DNA of 64,000 nt, taken from contig CACYGX010000003.1 of the NCBI GenBank assembly GCA_902774055.1, positions 114,751 through 178,750 on the forward strand, in the 5' to 3' direction. The DNA comes from an uncultured Bacteroidales bacterium (GTDB lineage: Bacteria; Bacteroidota; Bacteroidia; Bacteroidales; Muribaculaceae). The position numbers were made by a program, and so were the translations under genes. This document shows, one piece after another, positions 40,028 through 47,919 of the stretch. The notes below the pieces were generated by a model that worked only from the letters and a program-made list of their open reading frames with translations, was not told where the DNA came from and ran no database searches. The stretch's first letter is position 1. Each line of letters begins with the position of its first letter.

Positions 40028-41667
40028 TGCACTTCCTCCTTTCCTGTCATGTCAACGGCCTTATCCAGTCCGCACAAACCCTCGTAGATGGCCGCGGTCA
40101 ACTGGGCCTCACGCAGGGTGTCACCCCATGCCACGGGCCTCATGCCCTTCCAGCGCTCGTCGAGGAAGTCGGCAAGGTCTTCCTGGGCACGCTTCACGTC
40201 ATGATTCATCTCGCCCATGAGCGATGCAGCGCGGCAGGAACACAGTTTACCTTGGCAAGTACCCATTCCCACACGCGTGCGGCGGCGCAGGTTCACCAGG
40301 TTGTGGACATGCAGCTGATGCACGGCATATTTGATTTCGCCCACGGTGACGCCTTCGCATTCACACACCAGGGCGTTGTCGATATCGTTATCGGTCTCGA
40401 TGCGTGCCGCGAGCGACCCGTGACGGCCGATAGCGGCGCGCTGACCGAAGCTGTAACGCTTGGTCGTGTCATGCTGACTGGGAGCGCCCTCCTCCGAGCC
40501 CGGCAGGGGCTGGCTGGCAGTGACACACGGCGCGGTATTGCCCAACTTGGCACACACGGCGTCGGTGACGATCTCACCCATCAGGCGGTAGGTCATCATC
40601 TTGCCGCCCGTGATGGTGATGAAACCCTCCACGCCGTCGCGCTTGGCATGATCCAAGCAGACGATACCGCGGCTGATGCTGCGGCCACTCGGATCGTCGT
40701 CACTAGCAACCAGCGGGCGCACTCCGGCATAGGCTCGGATAACCCTTGTGGTAGCAAGCGACGGAGCGAGCTTGATGCCCTCGTTCAGGAGCACATCGAC
40801 CTCCTCACGCGTCACGCGCATGTCATCGACGGTCTCGATGGGGATGCGGTCGCTCGTGGTGCCGATGACACACACGGTGTCGTCGGGCACGAGGATGTCG
40901 GCGTTGGCAGGCTTGCGGCAGCGGTTCACGACCATCTTGTTCACGCGGTGGCCAAAGATGAGCAGCGCGCCACGGGCGGGGAACATCGAAATGTTCACGC
41001 CAGCCATCTGGGCAATGCGCTGGCCCCAAATGCCCGCTGCGTTGACCACAACGCGGCCCCGCACCTCGACATGCTCGCCATTGCGCTTATTGAGCAGTTT
41101 CACGCCCTCGACTCGGCCCTGATTGACAATCATGCCCTCCACCTCGTGGTAATTCAGCGTCTCAGCGCCATGCAGGCGTGCGTCGAGCAGGTTAGCCACC
41201 GTCAAGCGGAAGGGGTCGATCGATGCATCGGGCACGCGCACGGCGCCGATGAGCTCGGGATTGACCGAAGGCTCAATGGCAATAGCCTCGGCCGGGTCGA
41301 TGATGTCGGCGCGGATGCCGGCACGCTGGCAGGCGTCCACAAAGGTGCGCTGATAGGTCAGGTCGTCCTCAGGCAACGTGATGAACAGGCCGTCGGTCTC
41401 CTCCACACAGTGGCGGGCGATGCGACGCAGGATCATGTTCTCGCTGATGCACTCGCTGGCGCTCTCGCCATCGGTCACAGCATAACGCGCACCACTGTGC
41501 ATCAGGCCATGGTTGCGGCCCGTTGCGCCAGTGCTATAGTCGTTGCGCTCCACCAGCAGCACCTTGAGGCCGCGCAGGGCGCAATCGCGCGCGGTGCCAG
41601 CGCCTGTCACGCCACCACCGATGACAATTACATCATATTCGATATTATAAACTTCGTTTGTTACCAT
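40024..41667 (-). CDS. glpA: Anaerobic glycerol-3-phosphate dehydrogenase, catalytic subunit A
   Basis: A 547-residue FAD enzyme that oxidises glycerol-3-phosphate to DHAP. The FAD-binding motif VIGGGVTGAGTARDCALRG occupies residues 16-34, followed by ERNDYSTGATGRNHGLMHSG, a hallmark of GlpA/GlpD. The C-terminal part has a BFD-like [2Fe-2S] domain with CECEGVTVGE and TCQGKLCSC, as in GlpA but not GlpD. It is the first gene of the operon. Its promoter (box at 41789-41796) and a possible GlpR-type operator lie about 120 nt upstream. Confidence 0.95.
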   Translation of the reverse strand: MVTNEVYNIEYDVIVIGGGVTGAGTARDCALRGLKVLLVERNDYSTGATGRNHGLMHSGARYAVTDGESASECISENMILRRIARHCVEETDGLFITLPEDDLTYQRTFVDACQRAGIRADIIDPAEAIAIEPSVNPELIGAVRVPDASIDPFRLTVANLLDARLHGAETLNYHEVEGMIVNQGRVEGVKLLNKRNGEHVEVRGRVVVNAAGIWGQRIAQMAGVNISMFPARGALLIFGHRVNKMVVNRCRKPANADILVPDDTVCVIGTTSDRIPIETVDDMRVTREEVDVLLNEGIKLAPSLATTRVIRAYAGVRPLVASDDDPSGRSISRGIVCLDHAKRDGVEGFITITGGKMMTYRLMGEIVTDAVCAKLGNTAPCVTASQPLPGSEEGAPSQHDTTKRYSFGQRAAIGRHGSLAARIETDNDIDNALVCECEGVTVGEIKYAVHQLHVHNLVNLRRRTRVGMGTCQGKLCSCRAASLMGEMNHDVKRAQEDLADFLDERWKGMRPVAWGDTLREAQLTAAIYEGLCGLDKAVDMTGKEEVQ

Positions 41668-41780
41668 AAATAAAGTATTATTAAGGTAGCAAAACTAATC
41701 ATTTTCGGCCACATATCCTCCTGTTGGCGCCACATTTCGCGCGCAGGCCACCAGAATTGACAATCAAAGCCGTCTGTTAG

Positions 41781-41788
41781 TTTCGTTG
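41781..41788. promoter_or_regulatory. Putative GlpR-type operator at the glpA start of transcription
   Basis: TTTCGTTG lies immediately downstream (minus-strand sense) of the glpA -7 box, covering the predicted transcription start. It shares TTTCGTT with the sites at 41925, 41946 and 42096. A DeoR-type repressor bound here would block transcription directly. Confidence 0.45.
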
Positions 41789-41820
41789 CAAAGTTACAAC
41801 GGATATTTGAATTGGCAAAA
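41789..41820 (-). promoter_or_regulatory. Promoter of the glp operon
   Basis: The minus strand reads TTTTG (41820-41816), 19 nt, then TAACTTTG (41796-41789). These are good -33 and -7 elements with normal spacing, predicting a leader of about 115 nt before the glpA ATG at 41667. Confidence 0.65.
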
Positions 41821-41924
41821 TGATTTCGAAATAATTTTGAAAAAACTATAAAAATTCACCGATAAATCTCTAAAAAATAATAGAATAGATATTGGCAAGA
41901 TTCAAATAATGCAGAATATGCAAA

Positions 41925-41954
41925 TTTCGTTTTACTTTAAATCAGTTTCGTTTT
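41925..41954. promoter_or_regulatory. Putative operator pair, direct repeat of TTTCGTTTT
   Basis: TTTCGTTTT occurs at 41925-41933 and 41946-41954, exactly 21 bp apart (two helical turns, same face), between the divergent glpA and glpR-like promoters. DeoR-family regulators usually bind such repeated short sites. The rest of the 440-bp region 41668-42107 is AT-rich and has no gene. Confidence 0.5.
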
Positions 41955-42038
41955 GATACAATTCAAAGGTGTATTTGGATATTATTTGCATCAAAATGGT
42001 TTCATTTTAAAAAATTTAGAAAGTTTTTCTCGTTTTTC

Positions 42039-42070
42039 TTTGGTAGTTTTAGGCTTTTGATTTACTTTTG
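42039..42070 (+). promoter_or_regulatory. Promoter of the glpR-like gene
   Basis: TTTG (42039-42042) and TACTTTTG (42063-42070), 20 nt apart, fit the -33/-7 pair. The leader is about 35 nt and contains another TTTCGTT (42096-42102) directly before the ATG, which would allow self-repression. Confidence 0.6.
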
Positions 42071-42107
42071 CGGCAACAAAAGGAAACAAACCTATTTTCG
42101 TTTCGCT

Positions 42108-42872
42108 ATGACAAAGGAACAACGCCATGAAATGATTATGGAGACGCTCATCAAGCACGGATCGGTGCTGGTATCCGATCTGGTCACGATGCTTGACGTG
42201 AGCGCCGTCACGGTGCGCAAGGACCTCACCGAGCTCGAGAAGGGCGACAAACTGTACCGCAGCCACGGCAAGGCGGTGCTCATCAACCCATACATCAACA
42301 ACCGGTCGGTAAACGTCAAGGAAAAACTCGCCACCGACGAGAAACACGCCATCGGTCGCGAGGCAGCACGCCTCATCACCCGCGACGACAGCATCGCCAT
42401 CGCCTCGGGCACCACGGTTCACGCCCTGGCCCGCAACATCCAGCCCATCCACAAGTTGACGGTGGTAACGGCATCGTTGGCGGTGAGCAACATCCTGTCT
42501 CAGCACGAGAACATCGACATTATCCAGTTGGGAGGCGTGTTGCGCCACAGCAGCCTGTCGGTAGTCGGTGAGTATGCCTCAGACATCCTCGACAAGTGCT
42601 CTTTTAGCAAGCTGTTTCTGGGCGTTGACGGCATTGACATGGATTTTGGCATCACAACGACCGACATGCGAGAGGCCACCCTGAATCAGAAGATGATGGC
42701 GGCCGCCCAAAAGACCATTGTCCTGGCCGACAGCAGCAAGTTCGGGCGACGCGGCTTTGCCAAGATTGCCGACATCGACGCCGTGGACATCATCATCACC
42801 GACGCCGGTATCTCCCCCAAAATGGTCAGCAAAATCGAGGACCTGGGCATAGAACTCATCATCGCCCAGTAA
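42108..42872 (+). CDS. glpR: DeoR/GlpR family transcriptional regulator
   Basis: A 254-residue repressor-type protein. The N-terminal winged helix contains the DeoR signature VSDLVTMLDVSAVTVRKDLT (residues about 22-41) followed by LEKGDKLYRSHGKAV. The C-terminal sugar-phosphate-sensing domain shows IAIASGTTVHALARNI, TVVTASLAVSNIL, FLGVDGIDMDFGIT and VLADSSKFGRRGFAKI, all typical. It is divergent from the glp operon, which makes G3P or a related phosphate ester the likely effector (inference from context). The start at 42108 follows from the promoter position; an in-frame ATG at 42057 lies upstream of the -7 box. Confidence 0.9.
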   Translation: MTKEQRHEMIMETLIKHGSVLVSDLVTMLDVSAVTVRKDLTELEKGDKLYRSHGKAVLINPYINNRSVNVKEKLATDEKHAIGREAARLITRDDSIAIASGTTVHALARNIQPIHKLTVVTASLAVSNILSQHENIDIIQLGGVLRHSSLSVVGEYASDILDKCSFSKLFLGVDGIDMDFGITTTDMREATLNQKMMAAAQKTIVLADSSKFGRRGFAKIADIDAVDIIITDAGISPKMVSKIEDLGIELIIAQ

Positions 42873-42903
42873 TCATCCCGCCTCCCTATCCAAAAAAGGC
42901 AAC

Positions 42904-42933
42904 TGTAGGGCCTCGCCTTGGCTTGGCCCTACA
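42904..42933. repeat. Palindromic copy of the GTAGGGCCTCGCCTT repeat
   Basis: TGTAGGGCC (42904-42912) and GGCCCTACA (42925-42933) form a perfect 9-bp stem with TCGCCTTGGCTT between. The left part equals the copies at 12134 and 12184. It follows the glpR-like gene by 32 nt and could act as a transcript end, though no T run follows. Confidence 0.65.
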
Positions 42934-43031
42934 TTCACAGGTAGGCCTGCAGCTCTGCGGGCAAGCCAATATCGACAATGAGTCTAGCAATAATTAGCAG
43001 ACTCTAATCATTAATTTTTGACCGATGAAGT

Positions 43032-44048
43032 TTATTTGGGAGTTTGGACTTTGTCGGCAAAGGAGGCGTTACTCCATACGATGAGTGCGCCCGTAACGGT
43101 GTCGGCCGTGATGGTCATCACACCAAGGTCGTTGCGGGACTGCATCATGGCTTTCACTTTCTGGTCGCCCATGACCATGCAGGCCGTGGCCCACGCGTCG
43201 GCGGTCATGCAGTCAGGCGCGATGATGGTAACGCTCAACAGGTTCCCTACCCTGCTGTCGCCCGTACGCGGGTCGATAATATGCGATATCCTTTTTCCGC
43301 CCTCCTCACGCCACTTGCGGTAGTTGCCGCTGGTGGCAACGGCACCACTGTCCAGGGCCAACGTCAACGCGCTGTCATGTGTGACTTCGCCCTCCTCGCC
43401 GGTGGGCATATCTACGGATACCTGCCATGGTGCACCTCGCCTGTTGATGCCGCTGGCGACGACCTCGCCGCCCACCTCGACAAGCCAGTTGCGGGCACCG
43501 TTGCGCGTGAGCATACGCCCGATTTCGTCACAGGCAAGCCCCTTGGCGATGGACGAGAAATCCAGCATCAATCGCGGATCCTGCTTGACGAGATTATCTT
43601 CTCCATCGACCTTCACCTTGTCCATGCCCACAAACGCGAGGATGCTGTCCAACTGGGCACGGCTGGGCATCTTGCCACTCTTGTAGCCAAAGCCCCATGC
43701 ATTGACCAGCGGCATCACCGTGGGATCAAAGGCGCCGCCGCTCATGCGGTTGACCTCGGTCGAAGCCGCCATCAAGCGCTTGACGTAGGCATCGACCCGC
43801 GACGAGGTGTTCTCGTTGAGGAACGTGATGAGTGACGCCTTGTTGTAAGGCGAAACGCTCATATCGAGGTTGTTAAAAATCAGCTGGATGCTGTCGCCCA
43901 GGTCATGGCTGGCCTCGTAGGTGATGTGATACTCGGTTGTCCACACGACACCCTCGTTGGTAAAAAAATGCTTGCGGTCGCGGGCGATAAACATCATCAC
44001 CACCGCGACCGCCAGTGCTATCAATATTGCAGCATAATTCTTTGTCAT
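43032..44048 (-). CDS. apbE: FAD:protein FMN transferase (ApbE family)
   Basis: A 338-residue periplasm-facing enzyme that attaches FMN from FAD to threonines of flavoproteins such as Nqr/Rnf subunits. It starts with a single membrane anchor (YAAILIALAVAVVMMFIA, residues 5-22). Family motifs: FSSIAKGLACDEIGRML near residue 168, LVEVGGEVVASG near 190, ISHIIDPRTGDSRVGN near 253, and DCMTADAWATACMVMG near 278 (metal-binding Asp and Thr). The C-terminus is short. No target flavoprotein gene is near. It is followed 25 bp upstream by the minus-strand barrel gene, possibly in the same transcript. Confidence 0.92.
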   Translation of the reverse strand: MTKNYAAILIALAVAVVMMFIARDRKHFFTNEGVVWTTEYHITYEASHDLGDSIQLIFNNLDMSVSPYNKASLITFLNENTSSRVDAYVKRLMAASTEVNRMSGGAFDPTVMPLVNAWGFGYKSGKMPSRAQLDSILAFVGMDKVKVDGEDNLVKQDPRLMLDFSSIAKGLACDEIGRMLTRNGARNWLVEVGGEVVASGINRRGAPWQVSVDMPTGEEGEVTHDSALTLALDSGAVATSGNYRKWREEGGKRISHIIDPRTGDSRVGNLLSVTIIAPDCMTADAWATACMVMGDQKVKAMMQSRNDLGVMTITADTVTGALIVWSNASFADKVQTPK

Positions 44049-44073
44049 CCTCTCATGACCTTAACCGCCCAGC

Positions 44074-44697
44074 CTACTTCAGGAACCAGGTGACGTTGAA
44101 GTACCAAGTGCGGTTCTTGGCGACGTTGTCGTCCAGAATCTTGGTATGGAAGGACTGACCAACGCTGAAGTTGTAGCCGCCCTTGATTTGAACACGCTCC
44201 ATCAGTTCGATACCGAAGCCCAAGTCCAGATAGACATTAACGGGCGGATAACTGTTGATCGACTTGTGATTGCCGTAGGTCAAGAAGGAGAACTGCGGAC
44301 CCACATAAATCATGGGCATGATGGTATTCTCCAGGCCTTCAAGGCGGCGCCACTTGAGTTTCAGGTGCAATGGCACGTCCAGGTAGTGCATAGCCACGGT
44401 TTCGTCGCCATAGCCCAGCGACTCCCAGGCCTCGCGGTCGCCATAGTTTATCTTGCCCTGCTTGAGGCTATAAAGCAGTGATCCATCAACGCCAAAACCA
44501 ATGCCACTGAAGTTCATTTCGCCTGTCACACCCACTTGCGGACCCCACATGGTCTTGCTGGGCAGGATATCACTCTGCTTGAAGTGAATGTTGTTAATGT
44601 TGGCACCAGCCGTGATGCCCCATCGTGAACTGCTCTGTGACATGGCAGCAACGGTGGTGAGCATGAGGGCTGCAATCAGTAAGGATATTCTCTTCAT
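44074..44697 (-). CDS. PorT-like outer-membrane beta-barrel protein
   Basis: A 207-residue small barrel. The signal peptide ends near residue 20 (TTVAAMSQSS). Strands include WGITAGANINNIHF, WGPQVGVTGEMNF, FGVDGSLLYSL, YLDVPLHLKLKW, IYVGPQFSFLTYG and VYLDLGFGIEL, and the terminal strand WYFNVTWFLK. This is the outer-membrane-protein beta-barrel domain seen in PorT-like proteins of Bacteroidetes. Its neighbour at 44776 is a paralogue with the same strand order (GIRGGITLNELKF, YIDIPVYARYRL, VFTGPDFSILF). Function is not known. Confidence 0.82.
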   Translation of the reverse strand: MKRISLLIAALMLTTVAAMSQSSSRWGITAGANINNIHFKQSDILPSKTMWGPQVGVTGEMNFSGIGFGVDGSLLYSLKQGKINYGDREAWESLGYGDETVAMHYLDVPLHLKLKWRRLEGLENTIMPMIYVGPQFSFLTYGNHKSINSYPPVNVYLDLGFGIELMERVQIKGGYNFSVGQSFHTKILDDNVAKNRTWYFNVTWFLK

Positions 44698-44775
44698 TAT
44701 TTCTGTTTAACTCAATTTTACGATTAATGGCGCAAAAGTACAAATAATTTCTGACATGGCGCCTGTTTGGTTGGC

Positions 44776-45381
44776 CTAAAAGAGTATCGCGGCACACACG
44801 GTCCAGTAGCGGTCCTTGCCCTCTACCCTGTCACCATTGAAGTCACTGTCCACATATTCCAAGGCCTTGGAGATGCCAATGCCGTAGGTCGCCGTCAGTC
44901 TCACGCGGTTAAAGAGGTCGGCTCCTGCTCCCACATCCCACGACAGGTAGGTCTTGCGGTTCTTGTAGTTACTGGGGGCATTCTCGCTGAACAGTATCGA
45001 GAAATCAGGCCCGGTGAACACCATGGGCACAAACACTTTTTTGATAGCGGGCAGCGCCAGGCGATAACGGGCATACACCGGTATATCGATGTAGTCGCGC
45101 TTGAACACGCGTTCGTGGTCTGTCAAGCGGTTATCGCGGTGGGTGTACATCACCGAAGCCTCAAGGCCTAATCCCACAACGGGAATGTTAAGGTCGAGCA
45201 ACAAGCCGCCGCAGTAACCCACACGGTTGTCGCTATGGATGACATTGCGGTCAAACTTGAGTTCATTCAGCGTGATACCGCCACGGATACCAAAGCGCAC
45301 CTGAGACCGTGCCGGCATCACACAGGCCAAGGCCATCACCAGCAGCAACACTAAAGTGGATAGTTTCTTGTTCATAAACAT
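44776..45381 (-). CDS. PorT-like outer-membrane beta-barrel protein, paralogue of 44074
   Basis: A 201-residue exported barrel; the signal peptide ends around residue 26 (CVMPARSQVRF). The motif series matches its downstream neighbour: GIRGGITLNELKFDRNVI, YCGGLLLDLNIPV, GLEASVMYTHRD, YIDIPVYARYRLALP, VFTGPDFSILFS and LSWDVGAGADLFNRVRL. It probably arose by tandem duplication. The end (YWTVCAAILF) is hydrophobic and aromatic, as expected for an outer-membrane C-terminal strand. The 78-bp gap between the two genes and their own AT-rich upstream sequences suggest separate promoters. Confidence 0.8.
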   Translation of the reverse strand: MFMNKKLSTLVLLLVMALACVMPARSQVRFGIRGGITLNELKFDRNVIHSDNRVGYCGGLLLDLNIPVVGLGLEASVMYTHRDNRLTDHERVFKRDYIDIPVYARYRLALPAIKKVFVPMVFTGPDFSILFSENAPSNYKNRKTYLSWDVGAGADLFNRVRLTATYGIGISKALEYVDSDFNGDRVEGKDRYWTVCAAILF

Positions 45382-45460
45382 CGGTTTTTGGTTATTTCTG
45401 CCCCAAAACTACACATAATTCTTCAATTCCATGACAGAATTAAGGAATTTTAGGCATCGT

Positions 45461-46936
45461 TTAGAATTGCGAGTAGAGGAAGGGCTGCACGGTGGCGCTG
45501 GCAAATTGGAGCACCAATTGGATGAGGAGCACAAAAATCAGCAGTTTGACCACCCACGGGGCAGCAATGAACTTGTCACGCATTTTGTCCCAGATGCGCG
45601 TGGGCACAAAGTGGAGGCCATAGATGAGAGCCAGCATCACACACCACGTCACACGACGCTCCAGGAACACAGGCAGATAAGCCCACTCAAAGTCGGTGAA
45701 GATGCCGCTGATGACCTGCCCTGCCGCCTGGAACGTGCTGGCACGGAAGAAGACCCACAGGAAAGCCACAAAACTGAACGTCAGCAGCCACGAGATAAAT
45801 CGCGACACTGGCGTGCTCTCAATGCGGTCAAGCCAAGTCTTGCTCAACTTGTGGGCACACAGGGCAATGCCATGGCCTGCGCCCCACACCACAAATGTCC
45901 AGGCCGCTCCATGCCACAGGCCGCCCAGCAACATGGTCACCATCAGGTTGATGTAACGGCGCACTGTGCCCTTGCGGTTGCCTCCCAGGGGGATATACAC
46001 ATAGTCGCGCAGCCACGTCGATAGTGTGATGTGCCACCGGCGCCAGAACTCGGTTACATTCAGCGAGCGGTAGGGATAGTTGAAGTTGATGCCCAAATTA
46101 AAGCCCATGATGCTGCCCAAACCGATGGCCATGTCGCTGTAGCCCGAGAAGTCACAGTAGATTTGCATCGTGTAGCCCAGGACCGCCATCAGCAACTCAA
46201 AGCCCGTATAGCCCGTGGGATTGCCAAAGACGATATCGTTATACTGGGCGATATAGTCGGCAAACACCGCCTTTTTCAAGATACCCAGCATGACGAGCCA
46301 CAGGCCGCCGTAAATCATCTCGCGCGTGGCAGGTTTGTTCTCCTGCAACTGCGGCATGAAGTCGCAGGCGCGCACAATGGGACCCGCCACCAGACAGGGG
46401 AAGTAGGACAGGAAGAACAGGTAATCAATATAGTCGTCGGTGGGCTGGATTTTACCTTTATAGACATCTACCACATAGCTGATGGTCCTGAAGGTGTAGA
46501 ACGAGATGCCCACAGGCAATATCAGGTCCAAAGGCTGGAAATTGCCACCGATAAGCGCCTCGAGGTTCGACATCACGAAGTTGCTGTACTTGAAGAACAG
46601 CAACACGCTCAACGACAGCACCAGCGAGACGGTGAGCGCAATGCGCCGCTCGGTGCGGTTCTTGCTCGAATCGATGAACTGCGCCACCCACCAGTCGATA
46701 AACGACGTGGCGACCAGCAACAGGAAGAACCAGCCGCTCGACTTGTAGAAAAAGAACAGGCTGAAGGCGATGACAAAGACCATCATCTTGGTCCGACGCG
46801 ACTTGAGCAGCGCGTACAGGGGCAGGAAGATGAGGAACAACGCCCAGAACAAGCCGCTGGTAAACAACATCGGCTCGTCGCGGTTAAAGGCCAGTAGCGA
46901 CCATAATTGGTTGATATCTATCGCATTCAGTATCAT
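45461..46936 (-). CDS. MBOAT family membrane O-acyltransferase (AlgI/DltB-like)
   Basis: A 491-residue polytopic membrane enzyme that moves an acyl group (commonly acetyl) across the membrane onto an extracellular polysaccharide. It shows the MBOAT hallmarks: FWRRWHITLSTWLRDYVYIPLG near residue 310, NLMVTMLLGGLWHGAAWTF with the likely catalytic His, and WGAGHGIALCAHKL just after. The start at 46936 (MILNAIDIN) leaves 4 bp after the SGNH gene stop; the in-frame ATG at 46987 would overlap that gene by 47 nt. It is probably translated together with the SGNH protein, which is the usual partner that completes the transfer in the periplasm. Confidence 0.92.
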   Translation of the reverse strand: MILNAIDINQLWSLLAFNRDEPMLFTSGLFWALFLIFLPLYALLKSRRTKMMVFVIAFSLFFFYKSSGWFFLLLVATSFIDWWVAQFIDSSKNRTERRIALTVSLVLSLSVLLFFKYSNFVMSNLEALIGGNFQPLDLILPVGISFYTFRTISYVVDVYKGKIQPTDDYIDYLFFLSYFPCLVAGPIVRACDFMPQLQENKPATREMIYGGLWLVMLGILKKAVFADYIAQYNDIVFGNPTGYTGFELLMAVLGYTMQIYCDFSGYSDMAIGLGSIMGFNLGINFNYPYRSLNVTEFWRRWHITLSTWLRDYVYIPLGGNRKGTVRRYINLMVTMLLGGLWHGAAWTFVVWGAGHGIALCAHKLSKTWLDRIESTPVSRFISWLLTFSFVAFLWVFFRASTFQAAGQVISGIFTDFEWAYLPVFLERRVTWCVMLALIYGLHFVPTRIWDKMRDKFIAAPWVVKLLIFVLLIQLVLQFASATVQPFLYSQF

Positions 46937-46940
46937 GATA

Positions 46941-47744
46941 TTAGACAGGTGGTTGATAAACGACAATGCGGCTAGCGCGGCTAACACCCTCGCCAGGATA
47001 ATCGAGACGTATGGGATAGGCTCCCTGGCTGTTCAACCACTTGACGACACGGTCCATCCACAGGTGGGCCGAGGCGCGCGTGGGATGGGCACCGTCGCGG
47101 CTACGTGTAAACTTGTCCTTGGCACTATAGTAGAAACAGCCCTCATCGACCTCCTGCGCCAGCAGGTCGTTGATACCTGTATCCTCGACCCAGTTGGGCG
47201 GACCAATCCACAGGTAAGGGATGTCGCCGATTTCCTTCAGTATCTTTTTCAAGTGGGGACGCCGTGCATTCTTGATGTCGGGGACATACAGCTCGTTGGC
47301 TCCCAAGCACACCATGATGTAGTTGGGGTGATACTCGTTGATAAGTTTGGTCAAGCGGGCGGTCTCGCCCCAGCACAACGTGGAGCTGCTGTACCAGATC
47401 ACCTCGACCAGCTTGTGGCCGTTCTTGTCGCAGTAGGCGGCAAGACGTTCGCCCAGGCCCTCGAGCATCGAGTCACCGATGAAGAGGATGCTCTTGGCCG
47501 TGGTGTCCATGGGAGCGCGCCACCCCTCAGGATGACGGCCGTTAGGCAAGCGGCCGCTAGCGTCCAGGCTGTCACTGCCACTCGCCGTGGAATCGTTGTC
47601 GGCAAACAGCCCCGACATCGTGCGGCCAAATGAGGACGTCTTGATGTCAACGGCATTAAAGCCGTCCGACCAAAAGGACAAGGCGGCAAACAAGGCGAAT
47701 GCAACAAGCAGCAGGGTCCACAGGCCCCAGTATGGTTTATTCAT
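46941..47744 (-). CDS. SGNH/GDSL-type hydrolase, partner of the MBOAT protein
   Basis: A 267-residue protein with an N-terminal membrane anchor (PYWGLWTLLLVAFALFAAL) and a periplasmic SGNH domain. Motifs: Ser in ILFIGDSMLEGLG (block I), VCLGANELY (block III, Asn), and DGAHPTRASAHLW (block V, Asp and His). In AlgI/AlgX- and Pat-type systems such a protein takes the acyl group from the MBOAT channel and places it on the polysaccharide or peptidoglycan. It is the first gene of a two-gene operon. The sequence ahead of it (47776-47909) is bounded by inverted repeats and may hold its promoter. Confidence 0.85.
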   Translation of the reverse strand: MNKPYWGLWTLLLVAFALFAALSFWSDGFNAVDIKTSSFGRTMSGLFADNDSTASGSDSLDASGRLPNGRHPEGWRAPMDTTAKSILFIGDSMLEGLGERLAAYCDKNGHKLVEVIWYSSSTLCWGETARLTKLINEYHPNYIMVCLGANELYVPDIKNARRPHLKKILKEIGDIPYLWIGPPNWVEDTGINDLLAQEVDEGCFYYSAKDKFTRSRDGAHPTRASAHLWMDRVVKWLNSQGAYPIRLDYPGEGVSRASRIVVYQPPV

Positions 47745-47775
47745 GCGGTGTTTTGAAGTATTCTATCTATCATTA

Positions 47776-47909
47776 AGTGGAGGGTGTTGCAAGACTCATG
47801 TCTTTTATTGCGCTAAACGCGAGAGAAATCAAACAAATAAAATTACAATAAAAATCTATTATTTTTTTGATTTCTAGGCCGTTAGGCCGATCATGCAACA
47901 CCTCCCACT
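47776..47909. repeat. 134-bp segment bounded by imperfect inverted repeats
   Basis: AGTGGAGGGTGTTGCA at 47776-47791 and TGCAACACCTCCCACT at 47894-47909 are inverse copies with two mismatches. A second, perfect pair lies inside: AGAAATCAAA (47824-47833) and TTTGATTTCT (47866-47875). It separates the dipeptide epimerase stop (47920) from the SGNH start (47744). It could be a MITE, a long hairpin, or an invertible promoter segment. Confidence 0.6.
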
Positions 47910-47919
47910 GGTCAACAAA

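Noticed and set aside
40027-41673. A 548-codon open frame opposite glpA
   Set aside because: It mirrors glpA exactly, and glpA has FAD and iron-sulfur motifs. The mirror frame has no motif, signal or promoter.
42057-42107. Upstream ATG for the DeoR/GlpR-type gene
   Set aside because: It lies before the TACTTTTG promoter box, and the extra 17 residues are not typical of DeoR proteins, which begin close to the helix-turn-helix.
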